Part shown: one piece after another, positions 1 through 11,375 of the stretch | Numbering within the stretch: position 1 is the first letter of the stretch | Layout: each line of letters opens with the position of its first letter | DNA from: Apiospora phragmitis | Lineage: Eukaryota > Ascomycota > Sordariomycetes > Amphisphaeriales > Apiosporaceae | DNA: 64,000 nucleotides | Direction: 5' to 3' | Assembly (NCBI GenBank): GCA_038363925.1 | Contig: JAQQWL010000009.1 | Span: 372,001-436,000, forward strand | The notes under the pieces: generated by a model | What the model saw: the letters and a program-made list of their open reading frames with translations, nothing else | Database searches by the model: none | What the model was told of the DNA's origin: nothing | Translations under genes and position numbers: made by a program

Positions 1-802
1 CGGTACTTGACGGAGGGCGGGCCCTGGACTTTACCCCTGGGCAGGAACCAGACGTTACTGTGCTGCTGGACGGCGACGTCGGCCCACCAGTACCACGGGC
101 TGACGCCGATCTGCTCGCTGATGTCGTAGAGGCCGAAGATGGCGCCGCGGGGGTCGCTGCCGGCGATGACCACGGCTTTTGGGCAGCCGGGACGGGATCC
201 TCGACGACTTTCGACACGAAGGACTCCCATTTGCCCTTGATCTCCGAAACGTCTAGCTTGCTGCTGGAGACGAGATCGTCGATGACCTTGGAGTGGCCGA
301 GTGTGCCGACGATGATGACCGTGTCCTTGGCCGAGGGGTCTGTGTAGTTGGGGCCGTAGAAGTATTCCGTGTTGTTCACCGAGTACTACGAAGAATGAAT
401 TGTCACAAGGTTAGTTATGCTGTTGCTGACTAGGTACCAATGTATGATCCAACCGCAGCTGTTGTTGTTGTTGTCAGGGTCACTCACAACTGTGTAGTTG
501 GTGGTGATGGGTCGGTACTCGTATGCAAGCGGTTGCGCGCCGATCTCCCCATTGCTCAAACTGAAGTTGTTCCCCGTGACGCGATCGAAGTCTTTGGCCA
601 AGTCGCCGGCGGCGCGGACAACGCCCCAGTACTCATTATCCGACACCAGAATCTGGGGCTGGGCGATGGGTCCCCCGGCAAGCTGGAAACCGCCGGGGAC
701 TTCTTGGAAGCTGATCACAGGCGCTTGGCCTAGGCCAGACACCAGCGACACCGCTGTCGCTGCTATGAGCGACAGGACTGCTCTGGTCAGTTGAACGCGC
801 AT
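1..802 (-). CDS. GH115 xylan alpha-1,2-glucuronidase, 5' part (runs off left edge; one apparent frameshift)
   Basis: Secreted enzyme expected to remove (4-O-methyl-)glucuronic acid side chains from xylan. The start at 802 gives a signal peptide (MRVQLTRAVLSLIAATAVSLVSG), followed by the family's opening strand pattern around ILVSDNEYWGVVRAAGDL. Exon 1 is 488-802; a GTGAGT donor at 487 and TAG acceptor at 386 give a 102-nt phase-0 intron; exon 2 runs 385 to the edge and reads NNTEYFYGPNYTD, then VIIVGTLGHSKVIDDL, then GSDPRGAIFGLYDISEQIG and SPWYWWADV, all typical of GH115. Between VEDPVPAA and VVIAGSDPRG (about 173-184) the frame slips by one base; one extra C in the GCCC run would restore it. 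The gene is therefore either a pseudogene or, more likely, affected by a base-calling error. It belongs functionally with the GH10 xylanase 11 kb away. The family call is from memory of GH115 motifs. Confidence 0.85.
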
Positions 803-3800
803 AGCGGCAGCGGTAGTCTAGTTATCGTTCGGTATCAACTAGGTAGGCGTCTTAAGCCAACCAGCTCACGGAGTCGTCAGTGTCAATGGTGACTTGGCTA
901 GAGACTGCAGGGTATACATCGTGGATGCCTCCATGGTGTAGCATCATGGCCTATTTATGCATGCACTCATCGCGGGAGAGTTGACCGCGGTGAAGGGGAT
1001 CGTAACATCATCCTGCATGGAGAGGGTCACGCGGAGAGACCGCAGAGCTGCCAAGGGTGTATGTGCCTGAATTGATCCTTGGCCGCTCCCATGCAGAGGC
1101 TTTTCTGGTAACGGCCGCTGGTTCGCGGGTTTTCTCAAGATGGACGAGCCGTGTAGGTGGATGGATTATGGAAGTCCAGGACATGCCATGTTCCTTGTTT
1201 CCCCCGCACAACTCATGACTGGCGGCCTAAACCCCGCGTGGTTACAGGGTTGTTCGGCTTGTTTACCGACTTGACCGAAAGAACGAAAAAAAGCAAAAGC
1301 CGAACTTCCTGTGACGTATTTTTCCCTGCGATTCTTTGCTGGTTATTTTGAAGTCCACAATCTTTCTCGAGTGCCCTTGACTATTCACCCATTCAACTCA
1401 CTGTATACGGAAGACGAATGGTCCAGTTTCAATCAGTCGACCTCGTTTCTGAAGACGTTGGAAGTTTGAGGGTACATCTTCTCCAACTGCCAAACAGGGG
1501 GCTGGGTTGGGGTACAACGGGCCTGCGGAGAATGTTGCATTTAGCCTGAGATCGGGACGGACGTATCCCATCGTTCGGCTCCATTCACGTACTGCCATGT
1601 TCGCGCGTTACCATTCCATGCCATGCTTCAATGACTCAAGGCATCGTCAAGCAGCTGCAATTACGTAATGTATTACCTTCTAACTTGTATACATTGTGAA
1701 TTGTCACGTTCCATTTCCACGTTCCACAATCCACAGGCCAGCAGCTCCCGCAGGTTGCCCCGTAGAGTTACGGTCCTAGCAGCGGTGTCAAATGTAGTAG
1801 CGCCCTGAGCAACAATGGTTTGGGTAACAGTGTCCCGAACAGTAGTGCCCTGTGAAGCAGTGCCCTGTGCAGCAGTGGTCTGAATAGCAGTGGTCTGACG
1901 GGTGTTGGTAAGTGACTCGGGGATTATTCCGTCCTATTCCAGCCGTTATTCCTCGTTATCCCAGGGTCTTAGAGGGTATAGATTTACCGTTTATTCGAGG
2001 AGCTGTCTTTATTCTCTTTTGAACATCCCATTTATCCCAAAAAGAGTAATATTAACGCCGAGAGTTGGTAGATGCGGCCCCGGTCTGGGTGCAGTTTAGG
2101 AGGGCGGTCGAGCATGGACGTTGTTGTGCCAGGACGCCCGCGCCGAATTGCTGACCGGCGAGCACGTATCCCGTCGCTGCCGTCATTGCCCACGGCGCAG
2201 TGGCCCTGAGCCCGCACAGGGCCCCCGGCGTCCCTGACCTTGCGCGCGCGAAGTGTATCCCGTCTCCAGATCAAGCAGCCTCGCCCATCGTGAGTAACGT
2301 GCTCGGGGCGTAGCTGGCTGGCCAGGCCGGACCGAGGGCCCGCTTGTCCAGGCCCAGGCTATGGAACCGAGGTTGACCGTCCTGCTATAGCGATGGGACG
2401 AGACGTGGTTGGTGTAGGGCAGCGGAGAGTAATAGGGAATAGAGTAAACGTGGGACATCTTTGTGACATCCACCACTGCCCCAATGGTGGGAATATCGAC
2501 TTGTCCTCGGCTGGGCTTCCGTTATTGGCATGATATTCGCCATCCACGACTACTTAAGTCTTGTGTCGCTGCTGGCGCGCAGTGGAGAAATCCGACATCT
2601 CGTTTTGGTTCTTGAACTAGTTTTGGTACTGTACCGTCACCAATGTTAGCAAGTATTAGTCTCAGGTGAAAGAGTGGTGAATTACTTACGGGTTGCCAGT
2701 CCCTATATCCGTAGTCTTCACTTAACGCTCTATTCTGGCGTAGGCAACGTACTTGTGGTAAGCGAAGTGAAATCCCCAGCGCCGTGAATAACTTGAGTGA
2801 GGTTGATATGCACGCCGGCGGAGTAACGGTAGCGGTTCTTAAGTGGATATCCGCGGTCCGGCAGTGGGGATATTGGTAGGCATTCCTACTTGGTAAGATT
2901 ATACATATGTTTCTCATATACGACATCAGCCTTGTTTCCTGTAGGCTAGATTGTTTACCCGTCATTGTGCCAGTCCTGATGGATCGCCGGACTCTTCATC
3001 GAATACAAGCTCGTTGGTCTATGCTAGAGTGCCTTTCAGCAAACCCCCTGCGTGCTCATAGCGTGAAGATGAAGGTCCTACATCATCACCTCATTGACAT
3101 TGCTCTCGAGTCGGGATAGCAACCTCTTCGGATTGAGTTGCCAATGAGGATTTACTGCTGCAGCAAACTCAGAAAACACAGACTGTTGTCTGGAGATCCT
3201 ACATATGCTGTTGGTGGAGATAGGCCGCCTTGCGGCTTTCCGATATATGTAAGTAGTCCAGGCCTGACTGTAATCTGCGAGGCTCCATTTCCCGGGACAT
3301 GGAGACAATGATCTCGATAACACGAACTGGCCAACCTCTGGCAGCGTGCCGGACCCTGCATCGTGACAAACGAGTGGTTCGTGTGTGAGAGCCAATCTCC
3401 CAAGGGGCGGAAGGGCATATTACGATCCGATAATGCTCACATTTGCAATAACCATTATCTGATTGAAACTTTCTTATGGTTCGGCACGACTCGTCTAAAT
3501 AATGCCCGCGTAGAGGGAGTGAGTCCGATGGGTTGGCCAAAGTAGGTAATCGAGCTCATACTAGAGATTTTATATACATTCCCTACGCCGGATAAACACC
3601 CCTGGGATAATTCCCTTGCCGTAATTAGACATAATCTCCTTAACTTAGAGATATTAGTCAGGGTGGATCAGGTGGCACTTGGCGATTGGATGCCTTTACC
3701 CCGGGTCGCACGTCGCGCCTATTTGATCGAGGCTTTACAGGGAATCTTCTGTCGGTAGCGAATTTTGCTGGATGATGTGCATGGATAATAAGTCTCTCCG

Positions 3801-5239
3801 GCGCACCGGTAAGTTAACGAAGAGTCGTACATGACATGATGAGAAAGAACGACTTGGTCTTGGCGGAGTTGATTTGACGCCTTCCGCTGGCCACCAGGCA
3901 AAATCTTTAGGGGGTTTCATAGACCACCAGGGAATCCACAAGTTTCCTTGATTGGTCGTCAATGTTTTATACTAAACCAATAAAGACACGACCACCACTG
4001 CATATGTTGATATTTATTTCGACGATACAAGCACATCACATGGTCTCGTTTCGATCGGCCCAAGCCAGATCAGATGTTGGATTGGATGCAGCGGTGAATG
4101 TGTGCCATCCATCGAACACCCCCGCCTGAAACTCGATTCGTGTTCAACACATGCATGATGTCTGTCAACTCCACGATAGATACAGTCCGACTCCGACGCA
4201 AAGGTAGATGATCTGCGATGGCAGTGCCGGGCTTCTGGTTACTGACTCAGCTTGTCAGGTCACGCGGCTGGGCAGCTGCATGACGACCGTTCAATCAGAA
4301 TTAGCCGTTGGCCAGTTGCGAACCGGATTGGTCGGATTGTAGGCCATGATATGTGTAACAACCTATGCATCTGAACACCGTGCGTCTCCTTGACACTCTG
4401 ACCGAGTTCCACGAAGGTGCGTGTTCCTAATCGGGGGCCCGTTTTATAATACGGGCCGGACCGACTAAGTGGTAGAACTTTGTTCAGGGGTCGCGAGCGT
4501 CCCGGGACTTCCGCGGCCAATCACAGCCAAAGGAAGGCGACAGTGGAGGCGGCACCCCCTGCCCAAGCCTCACCGTTGAGGTGAATGACACTCGAGCACC
4601 GATGGTCCGTGAGATTGCAAGTGACGAATCGCCCACGGGTTCTTCATGCCAAGCCGACCCAAGTCCCGCCCAGCACCTCGTGAACCCTCGCGCATTCGTG
4701 CCTTCATCGTGGATATCTGGCGTTTGACCCAAGCCATCGACCATGGCACGGCAGAACCAAAGATTCGGGGGGCGTGGAGACCAATCGGAGCATTGAGAAT
4801 GGGAATGGATTTTTTTTAACACACATCAATCATGTGTCACGGCGGCGCAGCGAGCTGGCGAGAGCCGGGTGCCTGGCAGGTCTGGGGTTGCATTGCACGT
4901 TACGGTCAAAGCCAAAAAGTTGGGCCTCCTGTCCAACTGCGACTTAACGCCTTTGTCTTATAACCTGCCGATCTCTCCGGTGTATTGCTACCCAACTATC
5001 TAGCCGTTTAATCGAGTTGCCTCTTCCCGACGACGAAATTTCGTCTGATCTTTTTTCTTTCCCCTGGTTTGGTTTCTAATCCATCAGTCACTCGCTTACA
5101 TCACTCACGCTCGTTAACCATCCGACAAAAGACGGGAAAACTTCCTTTTTCCTCAGGCCGCACTCCGCGACCGACCTCCAGTGCCTGCCTGCCAGATCCT
5201 GACCGCTCCACCGTCCGGCATTGGTCTTGATGTAGTCAA
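803..5239. other. Long intergenic region without a supportable gene
   Basis: Only short open frames without recognisable domains or convincing exon structure. It contains a weak run of AGCAGTGCCCTGTG-like degenerate repeats (about 1,780-1,905) and one copy of a dispersed repeat (1,938-2,055, listed separately). Composition is mixed, with moderately AT-rich patches at 3,550-3,660. A diverged or non-coding region next to decayed mobile DNA is the simplest reading. Confidence 0.5.
1938..2055 (+). repeat. Dispersed repeat, copy A (inverted relative to 9,270-9,385)
   Basis: The segment with ACCGTTTATTCGAGGAG matches the reverse complement of 9,270-9,385 along its whole length, including CCGTTTATTCGAGGAG and GAGTAATA. 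Many differences are C/T transitions, as RIP would leave. A short third match (GGAATAAACGGTG) is at 11,117-11,129. It resembles a decayed non-autonomous element; the class is unknown. Confidence 0.6.
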
Positions 5240-6585
5240 ATGGCGATAGATGCAGCGCGGGCAGCCGAAACCCACCTACCACGCATCCTGGGCGTCACGG
5301 CAGCATTTCATGTTTCCGCCCCTCATACTCGTCGCCTGCCGGATCTACACAAGGGCCTGTCTGGTCAAGTCGTTCGGAAAGGATGACGCCCTCATCATTG
5401 CGGCAGCCGTGAGTACCTGTGCTATTTTCTTTATAATTATTCTCGCTTCTGAATCAGATAAGCTGACCAAGGCCGGTGATTTGTATCAGCTATGCGTATT
5501 GGGTGGAGGAATGATCATACTGATCGTCGAGGGCTATTATGGGCTAGGACGGCATAACGACACGCTTTCGAACGAAGACGAGAAAATGTACACCTTGCTC
5601 TCCTGGATGCAAACCCTCTTCGTCTCGTCGATCGGCATGGCCGCCATCAAGGTCTCGGTGGGGTGTTCGCTGCTGAGACTGAGCACCAACCGCCGTTTCT
5701 GCCAGCTCTTGTACGGACTGATTGGTAAGTGGGCAACGACGACGACATCCAAAAAAGCCGTGGACTATGGCAACTGTGTGCTAACAGTCACTCTGCTCAG
5801 GCTTTACGGTTTTGTACTGCGTCCTCGGCTTCCTCAGCGTCTTCCTGTACTGCCACCCGGTCGAGGGCCTCTGGGACGACGAGGTCAACGCCACCTGCTA
5901 CCCGGAGTGGGTGTACATCCGCTTAGGCTTCTTCAACACGGCCTGCAACATGTTCACCGACATCTGCTTCGCGACGGCCCCGCTGCCGCTGATCTGGTCG
6001 CTGAAGCTGGACCGCCGCGTCCAGCTCTATTTGGTCATCATCTTCAGTTTGGGGTACTTGGCGGTGGCCATGGCCGTCGCTAAAGCGGTCTGCCAGGCCG
6101 TCGTCTGGCGCGACGCCGACCGCACCTTCGACCACTGGATTCAGTTCTTCGGCTTCCTCGAGGCCAACGTCTCGCTCATGGCCGCGAGCGTGCCGGCGCT
6201 GAAGCCGCTGCTGGGCAAGTGGTTCAGCCTGCCCAACGAGAGCTGCTGCCGCTCGCCGGCGCCCGACATCACGGCGCCGGGAGGGGGGAGGAGGAACCCG
6301 CCCACCAGCTTCGATATCGAGGCCGAGCTCGGCTTGCGTGGTGTCAATACCAACGCCGGCAGTGGCGGTAAAGGCTGCGACGGTTCGGAGAGGCAGTTTG
6401 GCCACGGCCCGCATGACATCATCAGCAATAGCGATGAGAGCGGCATGGATTCAGCGCTCCATTCCCCGAGTGAATACGTCGATCAGATGTACGGCAGCCA
6501 GGAGCTGATACTGTCGGATATCCATTCCAAGAGGGACTCAATCATCATCATGAAGACCACGGAGGTCACTGTTTCACGAAATTAA
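5240..6585 (+). CDS. Rhodopsin-domain (fungal PTH11/SAT4-like) 7-TM integral membrane protein
   Basis: Multi-pass membrane protein of the large fungal rhodopsin-domain family found near GPCR-like PTH11 proteins; ligand and role are unknown. Exons: 5240-5408, intron 5409-5489 (GTGAGT..CAG, branch GCTGAC), 5490-5724, intron 5725-5800 (GTAAGT..CAG, branch GCTAAC), 5801-6585. The start ATG at 5240 gives MAIDAARAAETHLPRILGV, a typical N-terminus. The hallmark VACRIYTRACLVKSFGKDD lies in the first loop; GLGRH, then CHPVEGLWDD and CFATAPLPLIWSLKL in later loops; a polar tail with Asp/Ser-rich stretches ends the protein. Around 5,308 the frame must slip by one base (between GVTAAF and MFPPLILVA), so the gene is either mutated or miscalled there. 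A shorter start at 5310 (MFPPLIL) would avoid the slip but lose the first conserved residues. Confidence 0.8.
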
Positions 6586-7299
6586 AAGACACTGAATGTA
6601 TCAGGGACAAACGGCATAATAGGCACTGGAACGGGGGGTTGGTCGGTTAATTTTAAGCGAGTCGTTGGCATTGGATTCCGGATCGGGCATGGGGCATTCA
6701 ACGTCAAATTGGTGCCACAAAAGGAGTTTGGGTCGTCATTGGCTGAGCGGGAGTCGTTTTTTTTTTGTGCACGGTGGCAGGCCTTTTGCCTGGATGTATC
6801 GAGGATCGCGTGACGAGTTGCTCCGGGCGGGACGCATGGGATACTAGAAATAAGCATCTAGATGTCTATATCCCCCCAGTATGACACTGGCCCTCATGGA
6901 TAGCCGAGTATAGGGGCTCATCAGGGCGGGCGAATCTTGACACATAGTTACACATTAAAGAGAGAAAGCGCTGTCCAGGGTCCTTAAAATGGCAAGGGCG
7001 GGAGCCCATTTTCTGGTGGCATAAAAGTGAAGCAATTGATTGGATGGTGTTTACTCTTGGTTAAGCGCTGGCTGATGGGAGGGCTGTGACAGCCGGCTGA
7101 ACAGAAGGCAGACTCTCAATTCACTTTTTCGGTCTAGACTGCCAGCATTCTTGATACGTATGCCTATCAACGGTGCGCGCGTTTTGATTTTTAAAAGTAT
7201 TATATTATATTTCCACCGTTTCGTCCACTTCCACTTCCTCCACTTCCGGCGTTCACTATTATCATCGACGTCGTCGGACGAGACGAGAGGAAAAGATGC
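6586..7299. other. Intergenic, no gene seen
   Basis: Short frames only; includes a T-run at 6,757-6,766. Nothing recognisable. Confidence 0.4.
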
Positions 7300-7500
7300 G
7301 ACGACGACGAAGGTGGTAGCGGATGTCGAAGGTGGTGGCGGACGTCAAAAGTGATAGTGGACGTCGAGAGTGGTGGACATCGAAAGTAGTGGTGGACGTC
7401 GAAAGTGGTAGACGTTGAAAATAGTGGTGGACGCCGGAGGTGAAAGTGGCTGTACGTCGGAAAAGCCGTACGTTGAGATGGTGAAATGGCCGCACGTCGA
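7300..7500. repeat. Degenerate minisatellite, GTGGTGGACGTCGAAA-type unit
   Basis: About ten imperfect copies of a roughly 16-21-nt unit built on GTGGTGGACGTCGAAA in tandem. Both strands are open over stretches only because the unit is near a multiple of three. It lies upstream of the small secreted protein gene at 7,881. Confidence 0.7.
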
Positions 7501-7880
7501 AATAGAGGTAGGTACGGCGAGGGGGGTGTTCGAAAGGGGTGTGAAATGCATTTTGGTGTGAATGTATCAAGAAAAAAGGCGAGACAGTCCGCCCTCTATT
7601 CAGCCGTCGGTGTGCGCAGCGGAATTATATATTATGATTCGCCGCCTCCGTGATACAGAGTCTTGCATGTGTCTTACGACTTTTCTATTTCTATTTCTAA
7701 TATTATCTAGTGAGGCAGTGCTCAGAAACAGACAAATTACTAGGACTCCATAATATAAGAGCCTCGAGTCTCTCTAAAGCATTACTCAGTTCTTACTCGA
7801 ACCATCATTACCTAGACATTATAGAAAATCTCGACTTTCTCCAACTATCAGTCACCCCAGTCATCTCACAGACATTCACA

Positions 7881-8247
7881 ATGAAAGCCTTCTACATCCT
7901 GAGTCTGGCTGTGTCTGCAGCCATTGTGGCCCCCAGCAACTCACCCAATGGTAAGGACAAGATGCGCGAGTGACTTGTCAAAGTCTGCTGGAGATGCTAA
8001 CCGCACATTCAGGGTTGGATCCTCGGGCTTGCTGCACAGTCAAGATTTGTGACGGATTCAAGCTCGGTGGAAAGTGTTATACTGGCTGTTATCCCAAGAT
8101 TGACGAGGTCATCTTGGACCCGGTAAGTCTCATGGCTCCCATGCCCAACTGATCAGGAGGCGAGGTCTGACCGGGAATGAACAGTACTGGCAAGACAATG
8201 CAGGGTCCTGGAAGGTAACTGGCGACTGTGGCTGCTACCCAGAATAA
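7881..8247 (+). CDS. Small secreted cysteine-rich protein (effector-like), about 80 aa
   Basis: Three exons with clean splice sites: 7881-7950, intron 7951-8012 (GTAAGG..CAG, branch GCTAAC), 8013-8122, intron 8123-8184 (GTAAGT..CAG, CTGAC branch), 8185-8247. The spliced product begins MKAFYILSLAVSAAIVAPS, a signal peptide, and then has seven cysteines in about 55 residues (ACC, KIC, GKC, TGC, GDC, GC), closing with SWKVTGDCGCYPE. Phases match at both junctions (1, then 0) and the two introns have equal length (62 nt), which supports a real gene. Size, secretion signal and cysteine content fit fungal small secreted proteins; no named family recognised. The seventh cysteine is odd in number, so either dimerisation or one free thiol is implied. 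Confidence 0.75.
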
Positions 8248-8508
8248 AAGATGGCTCGGGGGCCGGGAGTTATTGTAAGGTTGAGAAAAACGGCAACCTG
8301 GGTGTGTGTGTGAACAATATGGCGTCATTCCACTGCGAGTTTTAACCCTGAAGCTATCCTGCTATGCAAGACTTAGATCGATCGTTGTTTCATGGAAGTA
8401 TGCGGGCTTTAAGTAAGAGGGGGGGGGGGGCGCGAGCCTTTTTAGCTTTGATCCTCATAAGTAAATCTCTAATATCTAGTTAGGTATAGTCTACCATATA
8501 TCCTCTTA

Positions 8509-8703
8509 TCGACCTACGCCGACCTTTGGGAGTCGCAGTACAAGGCCAGCTGGGTTCTGGTCGACATCTGCATGTCCCTGGCCATGCTGGGGATGGAGCT
8601 TGCGAGTATCGCGCTCCAGGCCAACGTGATGGATGCATACCCGGACCACGTGAGCAGCGTGCTACCAGCTATTCAGTTGTTACCTACGTTGTATATGGAC
8701 TGA
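8509..8703 (+). pseudogene. Unidentified gene remnant (one open exon)
   Basis: A 65-codon frame reads STYADLWESQYKASWVLVD and then a hydrophobic segment ICMSLAMLGMELASIALQAN, with coding-like codon use, but it has no start of its own and stops at 8,701. Just upstream is a G10 run (about 8,421-8,430) and AT-rich DNA. It looks like the surviving piece of a membrane-associated protein gene; no family recognised. Confidence 0.3.
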
Positions 8704-8969
8704 TCCTGTCATCACACCACCTCATCAACAAATCTAAATTTCCTAGTCTCCCGCAAGAACTCCCCGACCTCCATCGCCGCGCCATCCATCATCCCATACA
8801 CGAAGCACTCACCTATCATCTCCCAGCTGCCGCTGTTCTTATCGTTGTTGTCGTTGCTGTCACTACCACCACCATCACCATCAAGTTCGATCGAACCGAA
8901 GCAGCGCGTAGCTAATCTCCAAACCACCACTATCATCATCACCATAAAACCATGATATGATGGCTATAG

Positions 8970-9290
8970 ATGATGGCACAACGATACACGGACACCATGG
9001 CTGGCTGCTCCCGCCCGCGGTCCGCAGACATTCGCCCGGGCACGGTGGGCTACGTCGACAACGGCCGCTGCCACCGGATCGCCGACCTGGCCAACGCCGA
9101 CGAGCTCCGTCAGAAGGGGGGCTCGGGCGCCTTCGTCCTGCCCGTGGCCGACTCGGGGCCTCCCGTCCATGCCTTCGCCGGAGGACGGCAGGCAGCAGCA
9201 GCACGTACGCGGTGCCCGAGCTCGTCAGGGGCCAGGGCCCGCGACGGGTTGCTCCACGCCTGGCCGTTAGTATTACTCGTCTTGGAATAA
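8970..9290 (+). pseudogene. Remnant with the fungal RPGxVGYxDxxGxxxRI-type motif
   Basis: The frame from 8,970 contains ADIRPGTVGYVDNGRCHRI followed by DLANADELRQKGGSGAFV, GC-rich and with coding bias. This motif opens a class of uncharacterised fungal proteins (DVRPGDVGYIDxxGxWxRI). After roughly 60 residues the similarity to a plausible protein is lost and the frame ends in low-complexity sequence just before the dispersed repeat at 9,270. Likely a truncated gene; function unknown. Confidence 0.35.
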
Positions 9291-9385
9291 ACGAGATGTC
9301 TTAGAAGGGAATAAAGGCAACTCCTCGAATAAACGGTGAATATATATCTGAGATACTGGAATAATAGCTGGAATAACGAGGAGCT
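9270..9385 (-). repeat. Dispersed repeat, copy B
   Basis: Reverse complement of the repeat at 1,938-2,055 (shared cores CCGTTTATTCGAGGAG and GAGTAATA). It abuts the end of the truncated frame at 8,970-9,290. Confidence 0.6.
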
Positions 9386-9658
9386 GGATGGTTGAGCCTT
9401 GAGGGTTGGCTGCTCCTCAGCGATCTCGGAGCACTAGCCAGCTATCCCATTAACCACCAGCCTGCTATCCCATCACTAAAGTGCGACCCCGCCACGGGAA
9501 GCGATGCCATGTGAAACGCACCCACAGAGATCTTATATTAGTACTTGAGTATGAAAGGATGTCCGCATCCCGAGACCATCTATTGATCAGCCATGATGAT
9601 GACTTTTCTGGAAAGGAAGAAACCTGACTTCTCCTCCTAAGTCCAATGAATGATGCGC

Positions 9659-10766
9659 TCAAGACTTGGCCAGCTCAGGGCTATCCCCGAAGCACTTGCT
9701 CATCATCGCGGGCGGGTAGCGCGCCCCCTTGGAGCCGCCGACGCTCTCGATGGCCTGCCAGATCTTCTTCTCCTCGTCCGGGCTCAGCTGCACCTTGACC
9801 GCCTCCGCGTTCTCCTCCAGGTACTTGACCCGCTTGGTTCCCGGGATGGGGATGAAGTCTGCGCGTCACCCACTCGTTAGTGAGCGATTCCAAAAGAAGA
9901 GGCGGGGTCATCAATTTCGAAAACTTACCTTCCCCTTGCGCCAGTACCCACGCCAGCGACAGCTGCCCCGGCGTGCACCCCTTCCCCCTCGCGATCCCCG
10001 CCAACGTCTCGACCAGCCCAAGGTTGTCCCCGAAGTGCTCCTCCGAGAAGCGCGGGTGTTTGAACCGCGAATCGCTCTCCTCGAGGTCCACCCGGCTCCG
10101 GATCGCGCCCGTTAGGAACCCCCGGCCTAGCGGCGAGTACGCGACGATCTTGACGCCGAGCTCGCGGGCCGTCTTCAGGAATTGCGTCTGCTCGCTCTCG
10201 ATCTCGAGCGCGAAGGGCGAGTACTCCATCTGCGCCACGGCGATGGGGTGCACGGCGCAGGCGCGCCGCAGCGTGCGGGCCGAGCACTCGCTCAGGCCGA
10301 GGTGGCGGATCTTGCCCTCGGCCTTGAGCTCGGCCATGGCTTTCACCGTCTCCTCGATCGGCGTGTCCGGGTCGACGCGGTGCTGGTAGTACAGATCGAC
10401 GCGGTCGGTCCCCAGACGCTCCAGCGAGTCCTTGATGGCCTGCTTGACGTACGCGGCGTCCCCGCGGACCTGCATCTGGCCATCGACAAACAGATTGGCG
10501 AACTTGGTCGCCAGGAAGATCTCGTCGCGGCGACCCGTCTCGGCGAACCATTTGCCGAGGAGCTGCTCGTTGGTGAAGGGGCCGTAGATGTCCGACGTGT
10601 CCCAGAAGGTGATGCCCAGGTCCGCCGCGCGCGTCAGCACTTTCAGCGACTCGGCCTCGTCGTAGCCGCCATTGGACGTGTAGCCGAAGGACATGCCCAT
10701 GCAGCCGAGGCCGAGGGCGGAGACGGAGTCGTTGCCGATCTTGCGCTGGGGGAACTTGGCCGCCAT
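9659..10766 (-). CDS. Aldo-keto reductase (YakC-like, NADP-dependent)
   Basis: Cytosolic reductase of aldehydes/ketones with NADPH; 345 aa after splicing. Exon 1 is 9929-10766, exon 2 is 9659-9858; the intron 9859-9928 has GTAAGT donor, CAG acceptor and a CTAAC branch site, joining in phase 1 to give LAQGEDFIPIPGTK, the family's cofactor-binding loop. Visible motifs: LGLGCMGMSFGY at the N-terminus, the catalytic Asp and Tyr in FWDTSDIYGPFTNE, the Lys in FLATKFAN, the His in DLYYQHRVDPDTP and the GLSECS strand. The C-terminus ends SKCFGDSPELAKS. All AKR tetrad residues are present and the frame is clean, so it is probably functional. Physiological substrate unknown. Confidence 0.93.
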
Positions 10767-11375
10767 TTCGTTGCAGTCTGTTATTATCTCAGATTTGTCG
10801 TCTATAGGGGGAAACGGTGCGAGTCAATTGAAATGGGAGCGAAATTAAGGGTGCTATGTAATCAAATTGATTGATACGAAGACATGGTCAAAAATGCTTT
10901 CGCGAAGGGCTGCTGTTGATATTTCAATTACACCCGTAATTACGATGACTCGATGAGTGAGGGGTTGCGACAATAGCTGCATATCGCCACCTTAAAGCCG
11001 ACGGGATTTATGGCGGCAGGTGGAGAATAACCCCATACACCCCGGATGGCGTCACAAATCTACTAACAAATCATCATGTCTTTAGAAAATACACATTGGA
11101 TGAGGTAAGCTTAGACTGGAATAAACGGTGTAGCTGTACGATTCGCGTTTTCACAGTTCGGACATCGGACTTAGTAGCCTTTCAACTCCGAAAGTCGCCA
11201 GTACGCATACGTCGTAGACAGGCTTGACAGGTCGTCATGGTTAGCAAATGGGAATTATTACCACAATTATAGTATATAACGCTAATCGACATCGGCAGTT
11301 CTCTCTCTCTCTCTCTCTGTCCCATTAGTTCATCATAGCATTAGGCCGAGAGACTGTTCATGCGACGAGGCCTCT
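10767..11375. other. Intergenic region with a CT microsatellite
   Basis: Holds the upstream region of the aldo-keto reductase, a short match to the dispersed repeat (11,117-11,129) and a (CT)n run at 11,300-11,318. No gene seen. Confidence 0.5.

Noticed and set aside
60..347. 95-aa open frame on the plus strand
   Set aside because: It lies opposite the GH115 coding exon, which has clear family motifs on the minus strand.
2522..2965. 147-aa open frame on the minus strand, with GYRDWQPV resembling YRDWPPV of the Trp-repeat protein
   Set aside because: No domain, no coding bias, and the shared stretch is only a few residues; treated as chance.
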